From NCBI RefSeq assembly GCF_040545335.1, contig NZ_JBEPLU010000001.1, positions 868,001 to 932,000 of the forward strand: a stretch of 64,000 nt of DNA, in the 5' to 3' direction. This document shows, in pieces, positions 27,331-35,824 of the stretch. Source of the DNA: Phenylobacterium koreense (GTDB taxonomy: Bacteria; Pseudomonadota; Alphaproteobacteria; Caulobacterales; Caulobacteraceae). The number at the start of each line of letters is the position of its first letter. The stretch's first letter is position 1. The translations under genes and the position numbers were made by a program. Below the pieces are notes generated by a model. That model had not been told where the DNA came from. It worked only from the letters and a program-made list of their open reading frames with translations, and made no database searches.

Positions 27331-27370
27331 TCGGCCGCGCATGCGTGTTCCGCGCAGCATGCGCGGCCGA
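27331..27370 (-). promoter_or_regulatory. long perfect hairpin in the P450 leader
   Basis: A perfect 14-bp inverted repeat (TCGGCCGCGCATGC and its complement) with a 12-base loop lies 21-60 bases before the P450 start, between the operator at 27397 and the ribosome site. In the mRNA it would form a very stable stem just upstream of translation initiation. No known riboswitch is recognised. Confidence 0.65.
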
Positions 27371-27396
27371 GGATCGTTGGAGCTAATGGGGGCGGA

Positions 27397-27411
27397 TCGA
27401 ACCAAGTTCGA
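27397..27411. promoter_or_regulatory. palindromic operator upstream of P450
   Basis: TCGAA-CCAAG-TTCGA, perfect 5-bp dyad, 87 bases before the P450 start. Same core as the sites before the TonB receptor and second tetR. Confidence 0.72.
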
Positions 27412-27515
27412 CAAGGGGGCCGTCGCTCTGAGGGCGTGCGACGATAATCTAGGCCGCAGGATGGAGAAAAACCTCGACGCGACCTGGGCTTTCGTAGGTT
27501 TTTAGGGGGCCTATT

Positions 27516-27532
27516 GTGGAATCCTGTTCGAC
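27516..27532. promoter_or_regulatory. operator-like palindrome upstream of monooxygenase
   Basis: GTGGAA-TCCTG-TTCGAC: the right arm and spacer match the cluster operator and the left arm has one mismatch. It lies 66 bases before the monooxygenase start. Confidence 0.6.
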
Positions 27533-27597
27533 GCTCGATCCTCGGATCAAGGGGCGAAGGGACGCCACGCCCCAACAAGAAAAAAGGTACGGGTGGA

Positions 27598-29100
27598 ATG
27601 AATACGCATACGGCCGCGTCGACGCGCGAACGCTCCACTGAGGTTCAGCACTTCGATGTCCTGATCGTCGGCGCAGGCATCGCCGGGGTCGGCGCGGCCT
27701 ATCACCTACAGACCCAGGACCCCGGCCGCACCTTCAAGGTGCTGGAGGCCCAGGCGGGCTTCGGCGGAACCTGGCGCACCCACAAGTACCCGGGCGTCCG
27801 TTCGGACAGCGACCTTCACACCTTCGGCTACCGCTTCAAGCCCTGGCAGGGCGCCCCGATCGCCACCGGCCAGGAGATCCTCTCCTACATGGCCGAGGTC
27901 ATCGAAGAGAACGACCTGGCCCGCCACATCCAGTACCAGACCCACATCCAGTCGGCGCGCTGGTCGAGCCAGGACGGCCTCTGGCATGTCGAGGCCAGGC
28001 GGCTGGATACCGGTGTGACCGAGCACTACTCGGCCAACTTCCTCTGGATGTGCCAGGGCTATTATCGCCATACCGAGGGCTACACCCCCGAGTGGCCCGG
28101 CATGGCCGACTTCAAGGGCAGGATCGTCCATCCGCAGACCTGGCCAGAAGATCTCGACTGGCGCGGCAAGCGCATCGTGGTCATCGGCTCGGGCGCCACC
28201 GCCGCGACCCTGATCCCCGCCCTCGCCGACGAGGCCGCGCACGTCACCATGCTCCAGCGGTCACCGACCTACTTCACGCCCGGCCGAAACCGGAACGAAC
28301 TGGCCGAGACGCTTCGCGAGCTCGACATCGATCCCGACTGGACGCACGAGATCGTCCGCCGCAGCATCCTCCTGAACAGCGCCAAGCTCGGCAAACGCCG
28401 CGAGGAGAACCCCGAGCTGGTCCGCGAAGAACTACTCGGCGTGCTGCGGAAACTGCTCGGGGACGAATACGTCGCCAAGCACTTCACCCCGAGTTACGCG
28501 GTCTGGCGCCAGCGGATCTGCTTCGTTCCCAACGGCGACTTCTTCGAATCCATCAAGGCTGGCAAGGCCTCGGTCGTCACCGACACCATCGACCGCTTCA
28601 CCGAGGCCGGCATCCAGCTCAGCTCCGGCGAGACGCTCGACGCCGACATCATCGTCACGGCCACCGGCTTCAACCTGAACGTCCTCGGGGACATCCAATT
28701 CTCGATCGACAACGAGCCGCTCGATCTCTCCAAGACCGTGACCTACCGCGGGATGATGTTCACCGGCGTGCCGAACCTGATCTGGGTCTTCGGCTACTTC
28801 CGGGCGAGCTGGACCTTGCGGGCCGACCTGATCGGCGACTTCGTGCCTCGCCTGCTCAAGCACATGGATGCGAAGGGATCGCGATCGGTCACCGTGGCGC
28901 TGCGTCCGGAAGACCAGGAAATGCCGCTCGGCGACTGGATCGATCAGGAGAACTTCAATCCGGGCTACCTCATGCGCGGCATGCACCTGATGCCCCGGAG
29001 CGGCGCCAAGCGCGAATGGCGGCACACCCAGGACTACTGGTCCGAGAAGGATGAGTTCCCGCTCATCGACCTGGACGACCGAGCCTTCGTCTACGGCTGA
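27598..29100 (+). CDS. flavin-containing Baeyer-Villiger monooxygenase (EthA-like)
   Basis: NADPH- and FAD-dependent class B monooxygenase, 500 residues. The FAD motif GAGIAG is at 25-30, the Baeyer-Villiger fingerprint FKGRIVHPQTWP at 172-183, and the NADPH motif GSGATA at 197-202. Segments such as YPGVRSDSDLHTFGYRF and TATGFNL place it near mycobacterial EthA/EtaA, which oxidises ketones to esters and activates thioamides. The start is ATG 27598, with GGTGG upstream. It is divergent from the P450 and has an operator-like palindrome. A hydroxylation then ketone-to-ester route is plausible but lacks a dehydrogenase here. Confidence 0.93.
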   Translation: MNTHTAASTRERSTEVQHFDVLIVGAGIAGVGAAYHLQTQDPGRTFKVLEAQAGFGGTWRTHKYPGVRSDSDLHTFGYRFKPWQGAPIATGQEILSYMAEVIEENDLARHIQYQTHIQSARWSSQDGLWHVEARRLDTGVTEHYSANFLWMCQGYYRHTEGYTPEWPGMADFKGRIVHPQTWPEDLDWRGKRIVVIGSGATAATLIPALADEAAHVTMLQRSPTYFTPGRNRNELAETLRELDIDPDWTHEIVRRSILLNSAKLGKRREENPELVREELLGVLRKLLGDEYVAKHFTPSYAVWRQRICFVPNGDFFESIKAGKASVVTDTIDRFTEAGIQLSSGETLDADIIVTATGFNLNVLGDIQFSIDNEPLDLSKTVTYRGMMFTGVPNLIWVFGYFRASWTLRADLIGDFVPRLLKHMDAKGSRSVTVALRPEDQEMPLGDWIDQENFNPGYLMRGMHLMPRSGAKREWRHTQDYWSEKDEFPLIDLDDRAFVYG

Positions 29101-29333
29101 ACCAGGCGTCGTCCGTATACCAGCCTGACGGGTCGCCGACGGCCGAGCGGCGCTTGCACCGCATGGGTGAAAAAGGCTGATGCGACAAGGCCTTGGCGTC
29201 GCTCGCGGAGCTTTACGCGACAAGGCGAACGGCAGAGGAACGCAGCCTAGGGTGCAGCGTTCTGTCTCAGGGCGCTCAGCAGGCGGACGTGCATTAATCT
29301 CGGCGAGGCTCCAGGCGCCAGAACAGTCAAAAC

Positions 29334-32189
29334 ATGCCGCGTACAGCTCGACCACCAAAGAACCAGACCGACGACGGTGGCGCCCGCAAAGCCGCTTCCG
29401 CCCCTCCATTGGAGCTCCTGCAGGCCGTCGTCGACGCCCTGCCCGATCCGACGGTCATCAAGGACCGGGAGCATCGCTGGCTCGCGATCAACGAGCCCCT
29501 GCTCAAGATGCTCGGCTACCCGCTCAAGGCGATCGTGGGCCGCACGGACCTGGAAATGTTCCCGAGCCAGGGCGAGCGTCACCACGCCAGCGACGATGAC
29601 GTGTTCCGCACCGGGCAGCCGGCCGATTACGAGCGCGTGGTCACCTCCCGCAACGGCCAGATCTCGCGCTCCCTGCTGACGCGCAAGCGGCTCCTTCATT
29701 TGCCGGAGAGCTACGGTGGCGGCGAGATGCTCATCGCCACCTTCGTCGACGTGACGCCCAGGCGGCGAGCCGAAGCCAAGCTTCAGGAGGCCGAAGAGCA
29801 TCACCGCCACGCCCTGATGCTCAACCCGCAGATTCCCTGGACTGCAGATCCCGGGGGCAAGCTCCTTGAGGTCGGTCCCGTCTGGGAGATGTGGGTCGGC
29901 ATGTCGCTGGAAGAGGCGATGGGCGGGGGCTGGGCCCAGGCGGTGCATCCTGACGACCTGGCTCCCCTGATCGAAGCATGGAACGGCGCTCTGGCGAGCG
30001 GCCGGATCCTCGACAGCGAATACCGCCTGCGAATGGCGGGCGGCGAGTATCGCTGGGTCCGGGCCTGGGCCGCGCCACGGCGCGATGAAAGCGGCGCCAT
30101 CATGCTTTGGTACGGCGCCGTGGAGGATATCAACGACCGCAAGCTGGCCGAAGCCGCGCTCGTCGCCAGCGAGCGCGAGTTCAGCGAAGTGGCCAACGCG
30201 GCGCCGGCGATGATCTGGACCAACAACGCCGCCGGCGAAGCCACCTTCGTCAGCCGCCTCTGGTGCGAGACCACCGGCCAGGACCCCGACGAACCGCTGG
30301 GCCAGGGCTGGCTGGAGCGGATCCACCCTGACGACCGCGCACAGGTCAAGGCCGCGGCCGAAGAGGCCCGGGCTGCCAGACGCACCTACAAGGCCGAATA
30401 TCGCGTGCGCACCCGTTCAGGCGACTGGATCTGGGTGATGGATGTCGGCGAGCCCCGCCATGGGCCGGGCGGAGAATTCCTGGGCTATGTCGGCTCCATG
30501 CTCGACGTCACCGAGCGTCGGCAGGCCGCGGCAAAGCTCGATCAGATTCTCGAGAGCACCACGGACTGCGTGGTGCTGATCGACCGCCACTATCGGCTGA
30601 CCTACATCAACGGCAACGCGCACCGGAAGCTGAAGGACCGGTCGCTGGTGATCGGCGGAAGGATCCGGGACATCTTCCCGGAAGAGGCCGGAGGCATATT
30701 CGCCCAGCAATTCGCCGAGGCGTTCGCTCAGCAGACGCCGGTGATGTTCGAGGCGCGGCTGGCCGGGGTGGACGACTGGTTCGAAGTCCACGCCTTTCCG
30801 ACCGAGGACGGGCTGTCGGTCTTCTTCCGCGACATCTCGGCGCGACGGACCGCCGAGCAGGAACGCGCGATCGCCCAGGAAAAGATGATCCACATGGCGC
30901 GGCACGACGCGCTGACCGAATTGCCCAACCGCGTTCTCTTCCGCGAGCGGCTGGAACGGGTGCTCGCCGACAATCGCAGCCCGAACCAGACGGCAGTGCT
31001 CTATATCGACCTCGACGGCTTCAAGGACGTCAACGACACGGCCGGCCACGGCGCCGGCGACGTCCTGCTGCGACTCGTGGCCCAGCGCCTCCAGCGGGGC
31101 GTTCGCAGCGGCGATACGGTCACACGCCTGGGCGGCGACGAATTCGCGATCATCCAGACCCAGGTCAGGCAGGGGGCGGACGCCGCGGACCTGGCCGACC
31201 GCATCGTGCGGGACCTGGCCGAACCCTTCGAAATCGAGGGCCGTAACATCGTGATCGGGGCAAGCGTCGGCATCGCGCTCGCCCCGGCCGACGCCAGCGA
31301 TCCCGAAGAGCTTCTGCGGGCGGCCGACACTGCGCTCTATCGCGCCAAGGCCGAGGGCAAGGGCGCATTCCGGCTGTTCGAACCCGGCATGGACGAGCAG
31401 CTCAAGCACCGCCAGGCCCTCAAGCTCGCCCTGCACGGCGCCTTGAAGCGGGACGAGTTCTCGATCCTCTACCAGCCGATGGTCGATCTCTCGTCTGGAC
31501 GGATACGGGCGTTCGAGGCCCTGCTCCGCTGGCGCCACCCCGAGCTCGGCGCGGTCTGCCCCACCGAGTTCATCCCCCTTGCCGAAGAGACCGGCCTGAT
31601 CGTCGGCATCGGCGCCTGGATCCTGCGTGAGGCCTGCCGTGCGGCGTCAAGGTGGCCGGACGACATCTGCCTGTCGGTGAACCTTTCCCCCGCCCAGTTC
31701 CGGAGCGCGGGGCTGGTCAGCACCGTGCGTGCGGCGCTGACCGAGACGCAGCTCCCGACCGACCGCCTTCAACTCGAAATCACCGAGTCGGTGCTGCTGC
31801 GCGAGAACAGGGCCAATCTGCAGATCCTGACCGAGCTACGCCGACTGGGCGTGAAGATCGCCTTGGACGACTTCGGGACCGGCTACTCGTCGCTGGGCTA
31901 TCTGCACCAGTTCCCGTTCGACAAGATCAAGCTCGACCGAAGCTTCGTGCAGAACCTGCCGGGTAGCCGCGAGGGGCACGCCATCGTCACCGCGGTCGCC
32001 GCCATGGCCCAGGGTCTGGGCATCTCCCTCACCGCCGAGGGCGTCGAGACCTCCGCCCAGGCGGCCCTGCTGCGGGAGAGGGGCTATAGCGAAGGCCAGG
32101 GCTATCTCTTCAGCGAGCCCGTCAGCGAGGGGCAGGCCCGGCGGCTGATCGGCCACGCCATGACCGTCTATCCGGTGAGCCCGGCCTGA
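29334..32189 (+). CDS. PAS-GGDEF-EAL cyclic-di-GMP signalling protein
   Basis: 951-residue cytoplasmic regulator with no transmembrane segment. About four PAS-type sensor modules fill residues 20-500. The cyclase domain has an intact GGDEF at 600-604, and an RxxD inhibitory site (RSGD) five residues before it. The EAL domain begins FEALLRW at 727 and keeps DDFGTGYSSLGYL and the KLDRSF segment. Both activities could therefore exist, with product inhibition of the cyclase. Such proteins set motility versus attachment in Caulobacter relatives. No SD-like sequence precedes the start. It is convergent with regA, nine bases away. Confidence 0.93.
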   Translation: MPRTARPPKNQTDDGGARKAASAPPLELLQAVVDALPDPTVIKDREHRWLAINEPLLKMLGYPLKAIVGRTDLEMFPSQGERHHASDDDVFRTGQPADYERVVTSRNGQISRSLLTRKRLLHLPESYGGGEMLIATFVDVTPRRRAEAKLQEAEEHHRHALMLNPQIPWTADPGGKLLEVGPVWEMWVGMSLEEAMGGGWAQAVHPDDLAPLIEAWNGALASGRILDSEYRLRMAGGEYRWVRAWAAPRRDESGAIMLWYGAVEDINDRKLAEAALVASEREFSEVANAAPAMIWTNNAAGEATFVSRLWCETTGQDPDEPLGQGWLERIHPDDRAQVKAAAEEARAARRTYKAEYRVRTRSGDWIWVMDVGEPRHGPGGEFLGYVGSMLDVTERRQAAAKLDQILESTTDCVVLIDRHYRLTYINGNAHRKLKDRSLVIGGRIRDIFPEEAGGIFAQQFAEAFAQQTPVMFEARLAGVDDWFEVHAFPTEDGLSVFFRDISARRTAEQERAIAQEKMIHMARHDALTELPNRVLFRERLERVLADNRSPNQTAVLYIDLDGFKDVNDTAGHGAGDVLLRLVAQRLQRGVRSGDTVTRLGGDEFAIIQTQVRQGADAADLADRIVRDLAEPFEIEGRNIVIGASVGIALAPADASDPEELLRAADTALYRAKAEGKGAFRLFEPGMDEQLKHRQALKLALHGALKRDEFSILYQPMVDLSSGRIRAFEALLRWRHPELGAVCPTEFIPLAEETGLIVGIGAWILREACRAASRWPDDICLSVNLSPAQFRSAGLVSTVRAALTETQLPTDRLQLEITESVLLRENRANLQILTELRRLGVKIALDDFGTGYSSLGYLHQFPFDKIKLDRSFVQNLPGSREGHAIVTAVAAMAQGLGISLTAEGVETSAQAALLRERGYSEGQGYLFSEPVSEGQARRLIGHAMTVYPVSPA

Positions 32190-32197
32190 TCGGACAC

Positions 32198-32734
32198 TCA
32201 GGTGACCCGGCGCTTGGCCAGCTTGCGGGCCAGGGTCCGGCGGTGCATGCCCAGCCTCCGCGCGGCCTCGGAGATGTTGAAGCCGCTCTCGGCCAGGATC
32301 TCGTGGATGTGTTCCCACTCGAGCGTCTTGATCGAGGTCGGCCGGGTGCCCAGCGGGGTTTCGACGTCGCCCTCGGTGCGCTTGAACGCCGCCTCGATGT
32401 CGTCGGTGCTGGCAGGCTTGGCGAGATAGTGGCGCGCGCCCAGCTTGATGGCCTCCACGGCGGTGGCGATGCTGGCGAACCCGGTCAGGACGACGATCAT
32501 CATGTCCGCGTCGAAGGCGTGCAGCGTCTGAACGCAGGCCAGCCCCGAGGCCCCGTTCAGCTTCAGGTCGACCACGGCGTAGGCCGGTCCGTGTTCGGCC
32601 AGCAGCGCCTGCAGCTCGTCATGGCTCGAAGCGCTGATCACCTGATAGCCGCGCCGCTCGAACGACCGCCGCAGGGTCCGGGAAAAGGCCTCGTCGTCCT
32701 CGACGATCACCAGGGTCCGGGATTCATCGGCCAT
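32198..32734 (-). CDS. regA: RegA/PrrA/ActR-type response regulator
   Basis: 178 residues: a receiver domain (TLVIVEDDEAFSRTL; phosphoacceptor in AVVDLKLNGASG; conserved K in YLAKPAS) and a Fis-type helix-turn-helix at the end (NISEAARRLGMHRRTLARKLAKR). This short two-domain form and the MHRRTL helix define the RegA group, which controls respiration, photosynthesis or nitrogen genes by redox state. Its start overlaps the regB stop by 11 bases. It is the last gene of the cyo-surf1-regB-regA run, and so is probably made with the oxidase it may control. Confidence 0.93.
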   Translation of the reverse strand: MADESRTLVIVEDDEAFSRTLRRSFERRGYQVISASSHDELQALLAEHGPAYAVVDLKLNGASGLACVQTLHAFDADMMIVVLTGFASIATAVEAIKLGARHYLAKPASTDDIEAAFKRTEGDVETPLGTRPTSIKTLEWEHIHEILAESGFNISEAARRLGMHRRTLARKLAKRRVT

Positions 32735-34070
32735 GCGAGCCTCCGTTGTCGAGCGGCGCCAGCGAAGCGAGCGGCAGGGACAGCCGAACCTCGGCTCCGC
32801 CGCCCGGTCGAGCGCGCGCGCTGACCGAGCCTCCCAAGGTCCGTAACACATTGACCAGCAGGAAGAGACCAAGCCCCGCGCCGGGTTTGCCCTTGGTCGA
32901 CTGATAGGGCTGGCCGAGACGCTCGAGGATTTCCGGCGGGAAGCCCCGGCCGTCATCGGCGATCGTGATGACGAGCTCGCCGGCGATCAGGGCGGTCCAG
33001 AGCTCCACCCGCCGCGCGCCGGCCTCGGCGGCGTTGTCGAACAGCGCGCTGAACACCTGCTTGAGCGCGGTATCGGAGATGATCGGCGGGTCTTCGGCCA
33101 GGCCGTCCCGCAGCTCGATCACCACCTTGCAGTGGGTCGCCTGCCATTCTGCGACAACCTCCGACAGGAAGGCCCGGAGCGTCGTGCGCTCAGGCGCCTC
33201 GCCCCTCGCCTCGCCCGCCGACATCAGGATGCCGGTGACGATGGCCTTGCAGCGTTCGAGGGCGACCTGCATCTCGGCTATGTCGTTGGCGATCTCGGGC
33301 TCGTCGGCCAGGGCCGGCAGGCGCTTCCAATCGCTTAGGATCACCGAGATCGAGGCCAGCGGCGTGCCAAGTTCATGGGCCGCGCCGGAAGCCAGCAGCC
33401 CCATGCGGACGATGTGGTTCTGCTCGGCGGCCTGCTGCCTCAGGCCGGCGAGATAGGCGTCGCGGGCCTTCAGGTTCTGGCTGATCCGGGTCACGAACAG
33501 CACCAGCAGAACCGCGATCAGCACGAAGCACGCGAGGCTGCCCTGCAGGTAGAGGCCGAAGAGCCCGCGCTCGCTGACGGCCGGCAGGATCAGCGGCTCG
33601 AAGAAGACCCCCAGGGCCGCGAAGCAGAAGCTGGTGACCAGGATCAGCAGCCAGGCATAGGCCGGCGACAGCAGCACCGCGCCCAGCACCACCTGCATCA
33701 GGAAGAGCGGCGCGAAGGGATTGGTGGCCCCGCCGCTCAGGAAGAGCTGCCAGGTCAGCGCGCCCACGTCGATGAGCAGCGCGAACAGCAGCTCCTGGTC
33801 GGATGCTCCTCGCCGCCGATGCAGGATCGGAACGCTGATGAGGTTGACGAGCGTCAGCCCCGCCGGCGCCAGCAGCAGCCAGAAGAGCGGCAGGCGTATG
33901 CCGAGCCCCCACTCGACGACTGCGATGGTGACCAGCTGCCCCACCACCGCAAGCCAGCGAAGCTGGGTCAGCAGCAGCATGTTCCGGAGGTTGGCGGCCG
34001 CCGGCGAGGCCGGCGTGTCGCGCCAGGATTCGAGCCCGAGCGCCCGGCCGAATGCGGTCCAGCTGTTCAC
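32724..34070 (-). CDS. regB: RegB/PrrB-type redox sensor histidine kinase
   Basis: 448 residues from a GTG that overlaps the surf1 stop. Six hydrophobic segments fill residues 35-200. The loop GGATNPF at 113-119 matches the GGxxNPF quinone-sensing motif of RegB. The phosphoacceptor is H232 in AHELGTPLASI. C274 in LERCKAI lies 42 residues later, close to where RegB has its redox-active cysteine. HATPase motifs FDNAAEAG, DDGRGFP and GLGLFL follow. It probably senses quinone-pool state and phosphorylates the coupled RegA. Confidence 0.93.
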   Translation of the reverse strand: MNSWTAFGRALGLESWRDTPASPAAANLRNMLLLTQLRWLAVVGQLVTIAVVEWGLGIRLPLFWLLLAPAGLTLVNLISVPILHRRRGASDQELLFALLIDVGALTWQLFLSGGATNPFAPLFLMQVVLGAVLLSPAYAWLLILVTSFCFAALGVFFEPLILPAVSERGLFGLYLQGSLACFVLIAVLLVLFVTRISQNLKARDAYLAGLRQQAAEQNHIVRMGLLASGAAHELGTPLASISVILSDWKRLPALADEPEIANDIAEMQVALERCKAIVTGILMSAGEARGEAPERTTLRAFLSEVVAEWQATHCKVVIELRDGLAEDPPIISDTALKQVFSALFDNAAEAGARRVELWTALIAGELVITIADDGRGFPPEILERLGQPYQSTKGKPGAGLGLFLLVNVLRTLGGSVSARARPGGGAEVRLSLPLASLAPLDNGGSHGR

Positions 34071-34768
34071 CGCGCATCTCCGCCGCGATGGCGCACGACG
34101 ACGACCCAGCCGACGACCGTCAGCAGCGCCATGCCGAACCAGGTCAGGGCGTACGCCAGGTGACTGTTGGGGAAGCGCACCACCGTCAGCCCCCCGCGCG
34201 GCCAGCCGCCTGGATTGGGCGTGGCGTCGGCGTCGATGAAGTACGGGGCGACCTCGCCAAGCCTGCGCGAGGCGGCGATCGCCTGGACGTCGCGCGAGCG
34301 CCATAGGTCCTTGGCCGGCTCGTTGGCGCGCAGGAAGCCGCCATGCGGCTCGGTGATACGCAGCAGGCCGGTCACCTCCTGCTCGCCGGCGACCTGGCCG
34401 GCGGCGCGGGCCTCGGCCTTGCGGCGATCGGCCGGCACGAAGCCCCGGTTCACGAGCACGACGAAACCCTGGTCGGTCCGCATGGGCGTCATCACCCAGA
34501 AGCCCGCGCCCAGGTCGCTCACCGCCTGCACCAGCGCCTCATCGTCATGCATATACCTGCCGCGGACGAAAACCTGCCGATACTGGTCGGCTTCACGCGT
34601 GATCGTCGGCCACCGGCCAGGGCCAGGCGCAGCCGTCGGCGCGGCGTGAATCCGGCCTTCGACCTGGGCGATGAGCTCGGTCTTCCAGGCCAGCCGCTGC
34701 ACCTGCCAGACGCCCAATGCGACGAAGGCCGCCACCAGGACCAACGCCCCGATGGTGACCTTCAGCAC
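34067..34768 (-). CDS. SURF1 family oxidase assembly protein
   Basis: Membrane protein that helps insert haem or assemble haem-copper oxidases. Two transmembrane helices flank a periplasmic domain: residues about 4-25 (with LGVWQVQRLAWK, the family N-terminal motif) and the C-terminal TWFGMALLTVVGWVVVVRH. Other marks are GRYMHDDEAL, VLVNRGFVP and YFIDADATPNPGGWPRGG. The only in-frame standard start near the first helix is GTG 34768, with a poor ribosome site; the true start is uncertain. It follows cyoD and overlaps regB. Confidence 0.9.
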   Translation of the reverse strand: MLKVTIGALVLVAAFVALGVWQVQRLAWKTELIAQVEGRIHAAPTAAPGPGRWPTITREADQYRQVFVRGRYMHDDEALVQAVSDLGAGFWVMTPMRTDQGFVVLVNRGFVPADRRKAEARAAGQVAGEQEVTGLLRITEPHGGFLRANEPAKDLWRSRDVQAIAASRRLGEVAPYFIDADATPNPGGWPRGGLTVVRFPNSHLAYALTWFGMALLTVVGWVVVVRHRGGDAR

Positions 34769-34824
34769 GCTCCGCGCCGGTCTGGCGCGATGTTCCGGGT
34801 CGGATGCGATGTCCGGGCCGCTCC

Positions 34825-35187
34825 TCAGGGCATCGAGCCCATGTCGTGCACGGGCATCATGTTGGCGTTCAGATGATACATGACCCAGATAGATCCGCTG
34901 AGCGCGATCGCCACGATGAGGATCGTGAAGATCAGGGCCAGCATCGACCATCCGCCCTCCGACTTCGTGTTCATGTGCAGGAAGTAGATCATGTGCACCA
35001 CGATCTGGACCACGGCGAAGGCGATGATGATCGCCCCCGTGGCCTGCGGCGCCAACGCGCCGGTCATGACCAGCCAGAACGGGATCGCGGTCAGCACGAC
35101 CGACAGCACGAACCCCGTCAGGTAGCTCTTCAGCGAGCCGTGGGCGTGGGTGTCGTGGTGATGATGATCGTCGGCGTGGGCGCTCAT
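34825..35187 (-). CDS. cyoD: cytochrome o ubiquinol oxidase subunit IV
   Basis: Small accessory subunit of the bo3-type quinol oxidase. The 120 residues hold three transmembrane helices (about 18-38, 45-66, 80-103) after a His-rich head ([14 protein letters not shown]). MIYFLHMN between helices is typical of CyoD. The start overlaps the cyoC stop (ATGA). The tail is rich in methionine and histidine ([14 protein letters not shown]); metal binding there is speculation. Confidence 0.93.
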   Translation of the reverse strand: MSAHADDHHHHDTHAHGSLKSYLTGFVLSVVLTAIPFWLVMTGALAPQATGAIIIAFAVVQIVVHMIYFLHMNTKSEGGWSMLALIFTILIVAIALSGSIWVMYHLNANMMPVHDMGSMP

Positions 35188-35819
35188 CGCAGCATCCCCA
35201 TCAGGTAGACCACAGTGAAGACGCCGATCCAGATGACGTCCAGGAAGTGCCAGAACATCGACAGGCACATCAGCCGTCGCATGTTGGCCGGGATCAGGCC
35301 ACGCTGAGCCACCTGCGCCATCAGCGTCACCAGCCAGATGATCCCGAAGGTGACGTGCAGGCCGTGGGTGCCGACCAGGGTGAAGAAGGCCGACAGGAAG
35401 GCGCTGCGCTGAGGCGTCGCGCCCTCATGGATCAGGTGCGCGAACTCATAGAGCTCGATCCCCAGGAAGCAGAGGCCGAAGAGCCCGGTGATCGCCAGCC
35501 AGGCCTGAACCTGGCCCTTCTTGCCGCGCTCCATGGCCAGCATGGCGAAGCCGTAGGTGATCGAGGAGAACAGCAGCATGGCGGTGTTGACCGCCACCAG
35601 TGGCAGTTCGAACAGATCCCGCGGCGCAGGACCGGCCGCGTAGTTCCCGCCGAGCACGCCGAACGCCGCGAACAGCATCGCGAAGATCAGGCAGTCGCTC
35701 ATCAGATAGATCCAGAAGCCCAGCATGGTGCTGGAGCCTTCCGGGTGATGCGGCTCTTCCTCGATGTGGAAGCGCGGCTTGTCCGCGGAAAGATCCGCGT
35801 GAGAGGTCATCACGTTCAT
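35184..35819 (-). CDS. cyoC: cytochrome o ubiquinol oxidase subunit III
   Basis: Five-helix subunit III of the quinol oxidase, 211 residues. Segments [51 protein letters not shown] (key part GTHGLHV) and [19 protein letters not shown] (FWHFLDV) are characteristic. It begins five bases after cyoB and overlaps cyoD. Subunit III lacks redox centres and supports proton uptake and complex stability. Confidence 0.95.
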   Translation of the reverse strand: MNVMTSHADLSADKPRFHIEEEPHHPEGSSTMLGFWIYLMSDCLIFAMLFAAFGVLGGNYAAGPAPRDLFELPLVAVNTAMLLFSSITYGFAMLAMERGKKGQVQAWLAITGLFGLCFLGIELYEFAHLIHEGATPQRSAFLSAFFTLVGTHGLHVTFGIIWLVTLMAQVAQRGLIPANMRRLMCLSMFWHFLDVIWIGVFTVVYLMGMLR

Positions 35820-35824
35820 GAGCT

